64,000 nucleotides of DNA. Source: an uncultured Bacteroidia bacterium. Its GTDB lineage: Bacteria > Bacteroidota > Bacteroidia > Bacteroidales > UBA932. The notes under the pieces were generated by a model that searched no databases, was not told where the DNA came from, and worked only from the letters and a program-made list of their open reading frames with translations. Where the stretch lies: contig CACYGW010000003.1 in assembly GCA_902774045.1 (NCBI GenBank), positions 62,001 through 126,000 on the forward strand, read 5' to 3'. The first letter of the stretch is position 1. The number at the start of each line of letters is the position of its first letter. Below are positions 26,719-36,028 of this stretch, in pieces. A program made the position numbers and the translations under genes.

Positions 26719-27912
26719 TTAGTCCTCGATGCGGATTACCTGGCCTGCGCCTACGGTACGGCCACCTTCGCGGATAGCGAACTGGAGACCCTCGTTCATA
26801 GCAACAGGAGTAATGAGCTTAACGTGGATTTCTACGTTGTCACCAGGCATAACCATCTCCTTGTCGGCGGGGAGCATGATCTCACCGGTAACGTCAAGGG
26901 TACGGATGAAGAACTGAGGACGATAGTGGTTGTGGAAAGGAGTGTGACGACCACCCTCTTCTTTCTTGAGAACGTAGATCTGAGCTACGAAGTCAGTATG
27001 AGGAGTGATAGACTTAGGAGCGGCTACAACTTCACCTCTCTTAACTTCTTTCTTATCTACACCACGAAGGAGAAGACCTACGTTATCGCCAGCCTCACCG
27101 GTAGGGAGGAGTTTGCGGAACATCTCAACGCCGGTAACTACGGAGGTACGAGGCTCATCGCCGAAACCTACGAGCTCTACAGGGTCGTTTACGTGGATGG
27201 TACCAGCCTCGATACGGCCAGTTACAACGGTACCACGACCAGTGATGGAGAAGATGTCCTCGATAGGCATAAGGAAGGGCTTGTCAACAAGACGTACAGG
27301 GAGAGGAATGTACTCATCAACTGCGTTCATGAGCTCCATAACCTTGTCTTCCCAAACCTTCTCACCGTTGAGTGCACCAAGTGCAGAACCGCGGATGATA
27401 GGGCAGTTCTCGTCGAAGTTATAGAATGCGAGGAGGTCACGGATCTCCATTTCTACGAGGTCAAGCATTTCCTCATCGTCAACAAGGTCTACCTTGTTCA
27501 TGAAAACGAGAATCTTAGGAACGTTTACCTGACGGGCGAGGAGGATGTGCTCACGTGTCTGAGGCATAGGACCATCAGTTGAAGCAACAACCAGGATAGC
27601 ACCGTCCATCTGAGCAGCACCAGTTACCATGTTCTTTACGTAGTCAGCATGGCCAGGGCAGTCTACGTGTGCATAGTGACGGTTCTCAGTCTCGTACTCT
27701 ACGTGTGCAGAGTTGATGGTGATACCACGCTCTTTCTCTTCAGGAGCGTTGTCAATCTGATCGAAAGACTTAATTTTGTCTGCATTACCTGCAACTCTCT
27801 CTGCGAGCACTTTGGTGATAGCAGCGGTAAGAGTTGTTTTACCGTGGTCAACGTGGCCGATAGTACCGATGTTAACGTGCGGTTTGGTTCTTTGGAATGT
27901 TTCTTTTGCCAT
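26719..27912 (-). CDS. tuf: Elongation factor Tu
   Basis: EF-Tu delivers aminoacyl-tRNA to the ribosome. I start it at [12 protein letters not shown] (397 residues, the family length) and not at an in-frame codon 14 residues upstream. The G-domain motifs are GHVDHGKT (P-loop), the ERGITIN switch I region, DCPGHADY and NKVD. Domains 2 and 3 follow and the protein ends [10 protein letters not shown]. The gene is 48 bases downstream of the last tRNA of a four-tRNA cluster. No second tuf copy is in this window. Confidence 0.98.
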   Translation of the reverse strand: MAKETFQRTKPHVNIGTIGHVDHGKTTLTAAITKVLAERVAGNADKIKSFDQIDNAPEEKERGITINSAHVEYETENRHYAHVDCPGHADYVKNMVTGAAQMDGAILVVASTDGPMPQTREHILLARQVNVPKILVFMNKVDLVDDEEMLDLVEMEIRDLLAFYNFDENCPIIRGSALGALNGEKVWEDKVMELMNAVDEYIPLPVRLVDKPFLMPIEDIFSITGRGTVVTGRIEAGTIHVNDPVELVGFGDEPRTSVVTGVEMFRKLLPTGEAGDNVGLLLRGVDKKEVKRGEVVAAPKSITPHTDFVAQIYVLKKEEGGRHTPFHNHYRPQFFIRTLDVTGEIMLPADKEMVMPGDNVEIHVKLITPVAMNEGLQFAIREGGRTVGAGQVIRIED

Positions 27913-27960
27913 AATATTATGTTTAAATTGTGTTACCTTTTTATATAACCTCAAAAAAAG

Positions 27961-28032
<72 letters not shown>

Positions 28033-28038
28033 TTTTTG

Positions 28039-28111
28039 AGCGGAAAACGAGGTTCGAACTCGCGACCCTCAGCTTGGAAGGCTGATGCTCTACCAACTGA
28101 GCTACTTCCGC
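28039..28111 (-). tRNA. tRNA-Gly (anticodon TCC)
   Basis: The minus strand gives the acceptor stem GCGGAAG/TTTCCGC with one G-T pair, the anticodon loop CTTCCAA (anticodon TCC) and the T-loop TTCGAAC. It lies six bases from the tRNA-Thr(GGT) gene. Confidence 0.95.
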
Positions 28112-28126
28112 GTCAAGTTTTATTTG

Positions 28127-28207
28127 TGGGAGGTGGTGGACTCGAACCACCGAACCCTGAGGGAGCGGATTTACAGTCCGCCGCAATTGCCACTATGCGA
28201 ACCTCCC
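28127..28207 (-). tRNA. tRNA-Tyr (anticodon GTA)
   Basis: The minus strand gives the acceptor stem GGGAGGT/ACCTCCC with discriminator A, the anticodon loop CTGTAAA (anticodon GTA) and a long class II variable arm. The total is about 81 bases. Confidence 0.95.
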
Positions 28208-28235
28208 AAAGTGTTGAAAGCCAAATGCTTAGTTG

Positions 28236-28309
28236 AGCCGATAGAGGGATTCGAACCCACGACCCCGAGATTACAAATCACGTGCTCTGGCCAACTGAGC
28301 TATATCGGC
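28236..28309 (-). tRNA. tRNA-Thr (anticodon TGT)
   Basis: The minus strand gives the acceptor stem GCCGATA/TATCGGC with discriminator T, the anticodon loop TTTGTAA (anticodon TGT) and the T-loop TTCGAAT. It is the first gene of the tRNA-tuf-rpoBC transcript; its 5' end lies about 28 bases from the -7 box. Confidence 0.94.
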
Positions 28310-28336
28310 GTTGCCTATCTTTCCCAAAAGGGACTG

Positions 28337-28367
28337 CAAAAATAGAGATTATTCTTCAATTTCCAAA
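28337..28367 (-). promoter_or_regulatory. Promoter of the tRNA-tuf-secE-nusG-rpl-rpoBC operon
   Basis: On the minus strand TTTG (28364-28367) is followed after exactly 19 bases by TATTTTTG (28337-28344). The bases just downstream read CAGTCCCTTTTGGGA, the same start-site sequence as at tRNA-Arg, with TCCC-TTTT-GGGA able to form a short hairpin. The -33 box overlaps the end region of dxs, which is transcribed in the same direction. Confidence 0.78.
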
Positions 28368-30245
28368 ACTTTTTTGGAAAAAAATATTCATTGCTTTTTC
28401 TGCAATGCCCGCGGCGTCAATGCCGTACTTTTCTCTCTGCCCTTTTTGCGTATCCTGTTCTACAAACTCATCTTCTACTCCCAGAGAATACAGATTGGTC
28501 CCGGTGTCGTTTGCGGCTAGCAGTTGGGCCACTGCTCCTGCAAGCCCTCCGGCCAGGCAGCCGTCTTCTACTGTAAGAAGATACTCGTGAGAAGATGCCA
28601 TCTTAAGAATCAGTTTCTCGTCAAGGGGTTTAAGATAACGTATGTCTATTATTGTGGGTTTAAAGCCCAGTAATTCCTTTATTTTAAGACTTGCCTCCAT
28701 TGCTCTGGAAGAGCAGTGTCCAAGCCCTATGATGCAAAGCCTTCTTCCTTTCTGGAGCACCTCTCCCTTGCCGGGCGCCAGTTCCTCGAAAGGCTCCCGC
28801 TCAAAGGGTACACCCTCAGCTGCTCCGCGAGGATACCTTATAATATAAGGGCCGCCGTCGTGCTGAAGGGCGCTGTACATCATATTTTTAAGTTCAAGTT
28901 CGTTTCTGGGAGAGCAGATTACGGTTCCCGGTATGCATCGTAAAGCTGCCAAATCGAATACTCCCTGATGGGTAGCCCCGTCTTCTCCTACAAGCCCGCC
29001 TCTGTCAAAACAGAGCGTCACGGGAAGGTTCTGCAGAGCTACGTCGTGGATGATCTGGTCATAGGCCCTCTGGGCAAAGGAAGAATAGATGTTGCAGAAG
29101 GGTCTCAGTCCTCCGGCTGCCAGGCCGGCAGAGAAGGTTACCGCGTGCTCTTCTTCTATGCCAACATCGTAAAACCTGTCCGGGTAAACCTCAGAAAAAT
29201 AGCTCATTCCGCATCCGGAAGCCATTGCGGGGGTTATTCCTACAACCCTGGAGTCCCTGGAGGCAAGATCGATAAGAACTTTCCCAAATACATCCTGCCA
29301 TCTGGGTACGTCGGAATGGCTGACGATTCTCTCTCCTGTCTGGGGGTTGAATTTCCCGGGGGCATGCCATATGGCCGGGTCATTTTCTGCGGGAGCGTAG
29401 CCCTTTCCTTTGACAGTGTAGACGTGAAGCAGCCTGGGGCCGTGAAGATTCTTAAGCCTGGCAAGGGTAGAGGTAAGGGCGTCTATGTCGTTACCATCGA
29501 CCGGTCCAAAATACCTGAAACCAAGGGCCTCAAACAGGGAGCCGCCGGTTTTTCTAATGATATTGGACTTGGTGTCCTTGGTCCACTTCTGGAATTTGCG
29601 TCTTATCCATGTTTCGCCAAGCCTATCCCAAATCTTGGCCTTGAAACTATTATATCTGGAGGATGTTGTAATCTTGAGAAGATAGTTGTGAATAGCTCCG
29701 GTGGCCTTGTCTATGGACTGATTGTTATCGTTAAGGATTACCAGAATGTCCGCCTTGCTGCTGCCGGCGTTGTTAAGCCCTTCGAAGGCAAGTCCGCCGG
29801 TCATTGCTCCGTCGCCTATTACGGCTACTACCTTGTTGTCCAGACCCTGCAGGCGGGCAGCCTCTGCAAGACCTAAAGCTGCCGATACCGAAGTGGAGGA
29901 GTGGCCGGAGCCAAAGGAGTCGAAGGGGCTTTCACTCATTTTGGGAAAGCCGCTGATTCCGTTTTTCTTTCGATTGTTCCGGAAGGCATCGCGCCGCCCG
30001 GTGAGAATCTTGTGGGCATAGGCCTGATGGCCCACGTCAAAAACAATCTTGTCTTCCGGGGTGTTGTATATGCGGTGGAGGGCTACAATCAATTCTACGG
30101 CGCCCAGCGAAGCTCCCAGATGACCCGGGTTCTGAGCGCAGCACTCTATCATATAATTCCTCACCTGCGAGCAAAGTTCTTTTAGCTCGTCGTCGTCCAG
30201 CCTCTTAATATCCTGCGGGGACTCTATCTTATCAAGAATTGCCAT
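28356..30245 (-). CDS. dxs: 1-deoxy-D-xylulose-5-phosphate synthase
   Basis: Dxs condenses pyruvate and glyceraldehyde 3-phosphate with thiamine diphosphate, the first step of the MEP isoprenoid pathway. This 629-residue protein has the DVGHQAYAHKILTGR segment (about residues 70-84). The ThDP-binding motif GDGAMTGGLAFEGLNNAG is at about 143-160. The transketolase-like pyrimidine-binding and C-terminal domains follow. The pathway supplies farnesyl diphosphate for UppS, encoded at 58604. Its 3' end overlaps the promoter of the tRNA-tuf operon. Confidence 0.96.
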   Translation of the reverse strand: MAILDKIESPQDIKRLDDDELKELCSQVRNYMIECCAQNPGHLGASLGAVELIVALHRIYNTPEDKIVFDVGHQAYAHKILTGRRDAFRNNRKKNGISGFPKMSESPFDSFGSGHSSTSVSAALGLAEAARLQGLDNKVVAVIGDGAMTGGLAFEGLNNAGSSKADILVILNDNNQSIDKATGAIHNYLLKITTSSRYNSFKAKIWDRLGETWIRRKFQKWTKDTKSNIIRKTGGSLFEALGFRYFGPVDGNDIDALTSTLARLKNLHGPRLLHVYTVKGKGYAPAENDPAIWHAPGKFNPQTGERIVSHSDVPRWQDVFGKVLIDLASRDSRVVGITPAMASGCGMSYFSEVYPDRFYDVGIEEEHAVTFSAGLAAGGLRPFCNIYSSFAQRAYDQIIHDVALQNLPVTLCFDRGGLVGEDGATHQGVFDLAALRCIPGTVICSPRNELELKNMMYSALQHDGGPYIIRYPRGAAEGVPFEREPFEELAPGKGEVLQKGRRLCIIGLGHCSSRAMEASLKIKELLGFKPTIIDIRYLKPLDEKLILKMASSHEYLLTVEDGCLAGGLAGAVAQLLAANDTGTNLYSLGVEDEFVEQDTQKGQREKYGIDAAGIAEKAMNIFFQKSFGN

Positions 30246-30326
30246 ACGGCGGCAAAGGTACTATTTTTTTTGAAGATGTCATTATTTTTTCATACATTAG
30301 CAGGTTGAATAGATATAATGTACTTT

Positions 30327-31751
30327 ATGGCAGAAAAGATTGCAAGATTGATGAATGACAGGCCTTCAATGCGTTGGCTTGCATTGATTCTTATAGCCTT
30401 AATGATGTTCTTTGGCTATATGTTCGTGGACGTTATGTCTCCGCTTCAGGAGATGGTTGAATCGCAGAGAGGCTGGTCTCCTGACGTATTCGGTAAATAT
30501 GCCAGTGCAGAGTATCTTTTGAATGTCTGCGGCTTTTTGATACTGGCCGGTATCATCCTGGACAAGATGGGTATCCGTTTTACCGGGACGCTCTCGGCTT
30601 CAATGATGTTCATTGGCGCAGCAATTAAATACGTTGGAATAAGCGAATGGTTCCAGGATACTTCATTCTGCGCCTGGCTGGACAGCTGGTGGGTATCAAT
30701 GCCCGGCAGTGCCAAGATGGCGGCCTTTGGCTTTATGATATTCGGGTGCGGCTGTGAAATGGCCGGCACAACTGTCTCCAAAGCCATAGCCAAGTGGTTC
30801 AAAGGCAAGGAAATGGCAATGGCAATGGGTATAGAAATGGCCATAGCCCGCGTGGGAGTATTTGCCATCTTCTCCATAAGCCCGCTTATCGCAAATAAAC
30901 TTGGAGGCGTACAGGGCCCCGTAGGCTTCTGCACCGTGCTTCTTCTCATAGGTGTTATCAATTTCCTCGTATTCTCCGTCATGGACAAGAAGTTCGACGC
31001 ACAGCTTGTAGAAGCCGGTCTGGCCAAGGCAGAAAAAGATCCGGAGGACGAGTTCAAAGTATCGGACATCAAGAAGATATTCACCTCCAGAAGTTTCTGG
31101 GTAGTAGCCATACTCTGCGTGCTTTACTACAGCGCAATCTTCCCGTTCCAGAGATTCGGAGCCAATATGCTTCAGTGCAATCTTGACGGTATTCCCGCAG
31201 ACACTGCATCCAACATATTCAGATGGTTCCCCATTGGCGCAGCAGTTATAACTCCTTTCCTGGGCAGATTCCTTGATACCAAGGGAAAGGGAGCGACAAT
31301 GCTCATTCTGGGCTCGTTGCTTCTCATTGTCTGCCACCTTGTATTTGCCTTCGTGCTGCCCGCCACCCACAGCAGGCTGATAGCTTACGCAACCATAGTT
31401 ATTCTTGGAATAAGCTTCTCTCTGGTTCCCGCAGCCCTCTGGCCCTCGGTTCCCAAGATTATCGACGAGAAAATACTTGGTTCTGCATACAACCTCATTT
31501 TCTGGGTACAGAACATAGGTCTCTGCCTTGTTCCTATGCTCATAGGTAGCGTACTGGCTTCTTCTAATGCAGATAATCCCGCAGTAGTAGCCGCCAAGGC
31601 CGCGGGAGCGGAATTCATACCTTATAATTATACTGTTCCGCTGGTTATCTTCTCCTGCTTCGGAGTTGCTGCGTTTGTAATAGCACTTTACCTTAAGGTC
31701 CTTAACGCCAAGAAGAATTTACATCTAGAGGAACCCAACATAGTTAAGTAA
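30327..31751 (+). CDS. MFS transporter, MFSD1-like (first of a tandem pair)
   Basis: This roughly 474-residue protein has 12 hydrophobic segments and major facilitator features. These include a DKMGIRF loop after the second segment and a GCEMAGTTVSKAIAKWFKGK region in the middle of the N-terminal half. The KWFKGKE..AMG...AxARxG pattern resembles the MFSD1 family, whose animal member exports dipeptides from lysosomes. I prefer the start at 30327, though an in-frame ATG lies at 30318. Its stop overlaps the start of its paralogue in TAATG, so the two are coupled and may act together. The substrate is inferred only. Confidence 0.75.
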   Translation: MAEKIARLMNDRPSMRWLALILIALMMFFGYMFVDVMSPLQEMVESQRGWSPDVFGKYASAEYLLNVCGFLILAGIILDKMGIRFTGTLSASMMFIGAAIKYVGISEWFQDTSFCAWLDSWWVSMPGSAKMAAFGFMIFGCGCEMAGTTVSKAIAKWFKGKEMAMAMGIEMAIARVGVFAIFSISPLIANKLGGVQGPVGFCTVLLLIGVINFLVFSVMDKKFDAQLVEAGLAKAEKDPEDEFKVSDIKKIFTSRSFWVVAILCVLYYSAIFPFQRFGANMLQCNLDGIPADTASNIFRWFPIGAAVITPFLGRFLDTKGKGATMLILGSLLLIVCHLVFAFVLPATHSRLIAYATIVILGISFSLVPAALWPSVPKIIDEKILGSAYNLIFWVQNIGLCLVPMLIGSVLASSNADNPAVVAAKAAGAEFIPYNYTVPLVIFSCFGVAAFVIALYLKVLNAKKNLHLEEPNIVK

Positions 31752-33109
31752 TGTCTCAGAGGACTTTCACAATATCTTCCAAGCTTTGCTGGATTGCCCT
31801 GGCCTGCCTTGTAGTGCCAATGGTGGGAGCGTACTTCTTTGACGATATGTTCTCTACCCTTAGCCAGATTTTCCAGCATCCGGAGAATCTGGAGCTTGGT
31901 TGGAACTCGGCAAACTATGGATTCTTTGCCGGTGGATATTCATTCCTGTGTGTATGGGGAGGTCTTATCATATGCGGCATGCTCTTGGATAAATTCGGGG
32001 TAAGAATTGTAGGGTCTGTTTTTGTAGGGCTGATGGTTCTGGGTGCCGCCATAGTGACATTTGCCATATCGGCCGGCTTCGCCCCCGGAACATCCCTCAC
32101 CATAGCATACATAGGAAATACGATATTCGGGCTTGGTTGCGAGATTGCCGGAGTGGCGATAACCCGCTCTATAGCAAAATGGTTCAAGGGCAGGAACGTG
32201 GCCCTTGCAATGGGGCTTCAGCTGGCCGTAGCCCGTCTTGGTACGGCTACCACCTTCATCCTTTCTCCCATTCTGGTGGCACAGAAGGCCCCAGGAGAGA
32301 TTTATGCCATATCGGAGACCTCCAGGCCTGCATTCTTTGGGTTGATGCTGCTATTTATAGGAGCCATACTCTGGGGTGTATTCGTGGCGATGGATGCAAA
32401 GTTTGACAAGGCCAAAGGCTCAGTAACGGAGGAAGGCGAATCCGGCAAAAAAGACAAATTTACCTTCGCCGATGTAATAAAGGTGCTTACCAATAAGCGC
32501 TTTATTATGATTTCCCTTATCTGCGTATTCTTCTACTGCTGCATAATCTCCTTCAAGAAATTTGGAACAGCCATAGTAATACCGCGTTTCGGGATGGATC
32601 TGGACACTGCCAAGTGGACTATCACCATGATACCCTTCTTTACGGTGTTGTTCACTCCTCTGTTTGGAGCGTTGGTAGATAAGATAGGTAAGGCTACGAT
32701 ATGGATGATAATAGGCTCTGTGCTTGTGCTTGTAGCCCACTTAATAATAGGATTCGCTCCTTCCGGAGTTCCGTTCTACGGCTATCTTGGCATTGCCATC
32801 CTGGGTGTAGGATACTCCCTGGTACCGTCGGCAATGTGGCCGTCAGTTCCAAAAATCGTCCCTGAGAAAACTCTGGGAACGGCCTATTCCCTTATATACT
32901 GGATTCAGAATATGGGAATGATGCTTGTGCCTATTTTTATCGGAAGGGTTTTCAGGAATTCAGAGGATGACACTCAGGGCGCTGCCGTTGGCGCAGAATG
33001 CATTTTTGTAGGATTGGCCATTGTGGCCATAGTGGTATCCGTTATGCTTAGCGTTTCGTCCAGGCGCAATCCTGAGCTGGAGCTGGATCTCCCAAACAAG
33101 AAGCAATAA
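31751..33109 (+). CDS. MFS transporter, MFSD1-like (second of a tandem pair)
   Basis: This 452-residue paralogue of the preceding transporter has 12 hydrophobic segments, the LDKFGVRIVG loop and GLGCEIAGVAITRSIAKWFK followed by GRNVALAMGLQLAVARLG. The last stretch matches the WFKG...GLQL..AR.G signature of MFSD1-type proteins more closely than the first copy does. The two copies diverge enough (different loop lengths and C-terminal tails) to suggest an old duplication with distinct roles. Alternative substrates such as organic acids cannot be excluded. Confidence 0.75.
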   Translation: MSQRTFTISSKLCWIALACLVVPMVGAYFFDDMFSTLSQIFQHPENLELGWNSANYGFFAGGYSFLCVWGGLIICGMLLDKFGVRIVGSVFVGLMVLGAAIVTFAISAGFAPGTSLTIAYIGNTIFGLGCEIAGVAITRSIAKWFKGRNVALAMGLQLAVARLGTATTFILSPILVAQKAPGEIYAISETSRPAFFGLMLLFIGAILWGVFVAMDAKFDKAKGSVTEEGESGKKDKFTFADVIKVLTNKRFIMISLICVFFYCCIISFKKFGTAIVIPRFGMDLDTAKWTITMIPFFTVLFTPLFGALVDKIGKATIWMIIGSVLVLVAHLIIGFAPSGVPFYGYLGIAILGVGYSLVPSAMWPSVPKIVPEKTLGTAYSLIYWIQNMGMMLVPIFIGRVFRNSEDDTQGAAVGAECIFVGLAIVAIVVSVMLSVSSRRNPELELDLPNKKQ

Positions 33110-33137
33110 AAAAACATTAACTCAAAACTTAATTATT

Positions 33138-34055
33138 ATGTCAACACGATTTTGCCCCAACTGCGGTTCACCGGTAGGTCCAGGCCAGAACTTTTGTCCG
33201 GCCTGCGGCACTAAGGTAGAACAGGCTCCTGTGTATCAGCAGCCCGCACCTCCTGCACCTCCTGCACCTCCTGTACCTCCTGCACCTCCTGTACCTCCTG
33301 TACCTCCTGCATATCAGCAGCCCGTACCCCCTCAGCCTGCATATCAGCAGCCTGCACCTCCTCAGCCTGCATATCAGCAGCCTGCGCCCCCGCCTGCATA
33401 CCAGCGTCCTGTACAGCCCGCATATCAGGCACCCCGTCCTGCATACAATGCTTACGGACAGGCAGCAAAAGCAGCCGGAACCAACAATATCTGGGCTATC
33501 ATAGTAGGTGGTTCAGTAGCTCTGTTCTCTTTAATTGCTCTGTTGCTGGGCATCCTTAACGGACCTTGGGGCTTCCTCAGAGGCGGTGGTCTTTGGATGG
33601 GCTTCCTCTGGTTCTTCTGCGCTGTAGGAATCGCATTCCTTTTTATGGCACAGAGACGCTTCACAGACAAGACTATACCTTCACAGAAAAGGATTTTCTC
33701 TTATGTATTCCTTGGAACTTTCGTACTTGCCTTCACCTGGTTCATTACCGCATTCGGCATAAGAGGAGACTCCACTGTATTCTTCATCTTCATTATGCTT
33801 CTTCTCATTGCATCCGGAGTATTCGCTGTTCTAAGCTTCATGGATGAGATCAAGAAGCCTAATATGCTTGGTATGGGTCTTTATGTTGTACTGTTCATAG
33901 ACTTCTTCTGGTTCCTCAATACCATTATCTTCCTTGCCGGAGCAGGTTGGGGATACACCAAATTTACCTTTATATTTACGCCTTTGCTTCTTGCCGCAGC
34001 CGCCGTGCTTCCGGCATTGCACTATATGAAGGCTCCCGAACAGAAAATGTTTTAA
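33138..34055 (+). CDS. Zinc-ribbon, proline-repeat, multi-span membrane protein
   Basis: The 305-residue protein begins with a zinc ribbon (C6, C9, C20 and C23 in CPNCG...CPACG). A proline-rich linker of about 85 residues follows, built of PAPPAPPVPP and AYQQPxPPQP units. The rest is six or so hydrophobic segments from residue 115 to 297. I do not recognise the membrane part. There is no signal peptide, so the ribbon should be cytoplasmic. It follows the MFS pair by 28 bases and precedes a small lipoprotein gene. It shares its repeat-plus-membrane layout with the gene at 14738. Confidence 0.7.
   Translation: MSTRFCPNCGSPVGPGQNFCPACGTKVEQAPVYQQPAPPAPPAPPVPPAPPVPPVPPAYQQPVPPQPAYQQPAPPQPAYQQPAPPPAYQRPVQPAYQAPRPAYNAYGQAAKAAGTNNIWAIIVGGSVALFSLIALLLGILNGPWGFLRGGGLWMGFLWFFCAVGIAFLFMAQRRFTDKTIPSQKRIFSYVFLGTFVLAFTWFITAFGIRGDSTVFFIFIMLLLIASGVFAVLSFMDEIKKPNMLGMGLYVVLFIDFFWFLNTIIFLAGAGWGYTKFTFIFTPLLLAAAAVLPALHYMKAPEQKMF
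33236..33440 (+). repeat. Short tandem repeats in the proline-rich linker
   Basis: A nine-base unit CCTCCTGCA/CCTCCTGTA is repeated about seven times from 33248 to 33310. It is followed by several copies of a CATATCAGCAGCCTG unit. All units are multiples of three, so changes in copy number would lengthen or shorten the linker without breaking the frame. Confidence 0.85.
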
Positions 34056-34075
34056 TTAAATTAATTTATAAAACT

Positions 34076-34480
34076 ATGAAAAAAATTCTTCTTGCTGCTG
34101 TAGCAGCACTTATGCTTACCGCTTGCGGTGGTGGCGCCGGCTCAAAGGCAGGCAGCCCTGTTGATGAGATTGCAAACCTTCTTGACAAGGCAGTTGCCCT
34201 CACACTTGACAATCCTCAGTCAGAGGAATTGATGACAATTGGTGAGAAAATGGAAGCTGTTTTCGAGGCTAACAAGGAGTATGTTCTTACAGAGGCCGAT
34301 AAAGCTGCTCTCTACAACAAACTCATCGAGGTTACCAAGTCAGCTGCCAAATCTCAGTTCGCACAGATCGAAGAGGCAGGTTTGGATATCGACGCTCTTC
34401 TTGAGGAGCAGCTCAAAGAGGCAAAGGATAAGATTGACGCTTGCAACACCCTTGGTGAGCTTGCAGAGGTATTTGAATAA
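34076..34480 (+). CDS. Small lipoprotein of unknown function
   Basis: I start this 134-residue protein at MKKILLAAVAALMLTAC, a clear lipoprotein signal with the lipobox LTAC and lipidated C17. The mature part is a charged, helical, all-alpha sequence with no recognised domain. It lies 20 bases after the zinc-ribbon protein and before a terminator, so it belongs to the transporter operon. It could be a periplasmic or outer-membrane accessory to its neighbours, but nothing in the sequence shows this. Confidence 0.75.
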   Translation: MKKILLAAVAALMLTACGGGAGSKAGSPVDEIANLLDKAVALTLDNPQSEELMTIGEKMEAVFEANKEYVLTEADKAALYNKLIEVTKSAAKSQFAQIEEAGLDIDALLEEQLKEAKDKIDACNTLGELAEVFE

Positions 34481-34516
34481 GCCTTTACTTTCCGGCAGAG
34501 CCGGTTAAAAACCAAC

Positions 34517-34547
34517 AATCCCTGAGGCCGCAAAGGCTCCAGGGATT
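34517..34547 (+). terminator. Terminator of the MFS/zinc-ribbon/lipoprotein operon
   Basis: AATCCCTGAGGCC and GGCTCCAGGGATT form a long stem with a GCAAA-type loop, followed by ATTTTAT. It sits 36 bases after the lipoprotein stop codon and also faces the end of the convergent cls gene. Confidence 0.8.
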
Positions 34548-34568
34548 ATTTTATCGTCCGGATGTAAG

Positions 34569-36023
34569 CTATAACTGCGAGGCGAAAAGGCGGATTACCT
34601 TTTGTCCGAACCTTCTGCCAAAGGACAGGTGACTTATGTCCTTTGGCAGTATTTCGGTGGAAAGTTTGAGGTCTTTAAGGAAGATAGCCTTGCTCTCAAG
34701 GGCGGCCTCTTTGTCATATAGATATGTATTTACCTCGTAGTTGATGTTGAGGCTCCTGTTATCTATGTTGGCGGAGCCAACAGAAGAAAGATAATCATCC
34801 ACCACAAAGGTCTTTGAATGAATGAAGCCTCCGCCCCTTTCGTAAATCCTTATTCCAACTGCAAGGCACTCTTTGTAGTAAGACCTTACCGCCGGGCCAA
34901 TGAAGAAGTTCTCTGATTCCTGGGGCACCATCACCCTAACGTCCACTCCGCTTAGGGCGGCAGCCTTAAGGGCGGCCAGCACGCTGGGCGGGGGTATAAA
35001 ATAAGGAGTCTGTAACCAGATATAGTCTTTTGCGTTGGTGATAGCCCAGATGTATCCAAGCTCTATTACGGGATACTGCGTGTCCGGTTCGTCTGGAGTA
35101 ACCTGCACAAGCTTATCTTTGAGCATTCTCCGTGCGGCCTTTTCGCTGTCCTGGGGCTTGTGGAACTCCTCAGGGAAATAATAGTCCGGCTCTTTGTCCG
35201 GCATTCCGCCGGAAGTAATCCAGGAGTCCAGGAATATATACTGAAGCTGCGATACCGCCGGGCCTATTATTCTTAGATGGGTGTCTCTCCATTTGGTGAA
35301 GTACCTGTCCTTTATGTTCATTCCTCCGGTGTATCCTATGCGCCCGTCTATGATTACTATCTTTCTGTGATTCCTGTAGTTAAGGCGGGTTATCAGCCTA
35401 AGAAGACGGAACTTGGGGTTGTAAGTGCGCACAACCTCAACCCCGCTTTTGCGCATCTGGTTGTAAAAGCTGCGCTTGGTGTCGTAGTTGGCTACGTTCT
35501 CGTGAAGAAGCCTTACTTTTATACCTTGGGAGGCCTTTCTCATAAGGGCCTCCTTTACGGCTCTGCCGCTTACATCATCCCCAAAAAGATAGTACTGGAA
35601 GTGGATGTATTCGGTGGCGTTTTCTATATCTTCCAAAAGTGCTTCCAGCTTTCTGGGGCCCTCTGTAATAATCTCTACGTCGTTGCCGCCGGATACACCG
35701 GGAAGCAGTTTCCCCTTTAGCAACCTTGCAAAGCTGCGGAAACGCTGCTCTACTCCGGAATCATCGCCCCGGAGTATCCTCCACGCCCTGGAAGACTTTG
35801 ATATCCAATCGGCAAAAGGCTTGTGCTTGTGTTCAAAATACCTTCTGTTCCGGAAGTTAAGTCCAAAAATCAAATATAAGACAAGGCCTGCAAACGGAAG
35901 AAGGATTATGGTAATGAGCCAAAGCAGCTTGCGGCCGCCATCGCCCTCGTCAGAAAGCAAAATGACAAAAGCGCCTACTATAACAAGCACCAGAAGCAGG
36001 GTTATGATAAGGGAGAAAGACAC
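34569..36023 (-). CDS. cls: Cardiolipin synthase (ClsA type)
   Basis: This 484-residue phospholipase D superfamily enzyme joins two phosphatidylglycerol molecules, or related lipids, to make cardiolipin at the inner membrane. Two N-terminal membrane segments (about residues 4-22 and 34-53) precede the two HKD motifs, NHRKIVIIDG and IHSKTFVVDD. The length and layout are those of ClsA. It starts five bases after rpoN and is last in a four-gene run. Confidence 0.92.
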   Translation of the reverse strand: MSFSLIITLLLVLVIVGAFVILLSDEGDGGRKLLWLITIILLPFAGLVLYLIFGLNFRNRRYFEHKHKPFADWISKSSRAWRILRGDDSGVEQRFRSFARLLKGKLLPGVSGGNDVEIITEGPRKLEALLEDIENATEYIHFQYYLFGDDVSGRAVKEALMRKASQGIKVRLLHENVANYDTKRSFYNQMRKSGVEVVRTYNPKFRLLRLITRLNYRNHRKIVIIDGRIGYTGGMNIKDRYFTKWRDTHLRIIGPAVSQLQYIFLDSWITSGGMPDKEPDYYFPEEFHKPQDSEKAARRMLKDKLVQVTPDEPDTQYPVIELGYIWAITNAKDYIWLQTPYFIPPPSVLAALKAAALSGVDVRVMVPQESENFFIGPAVRSYYKECLAVGIRIYERGGGFIHSKTFVVDDYLSSVGSANIDNRSLNINYEVNTYLYDKEAALESKAIFLKDLKLSTEILPKDISHLSFGRRFGQKVIRLFASQL

Positions 36024-36028
36024 GGCCT

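Noticed and set aside
33236..33440. Regular short repeats that might be taken for a CRISPR array
   Set aside because: The units are 9-15 bases, adjacent without unique spacers, and in frame within a coding region.
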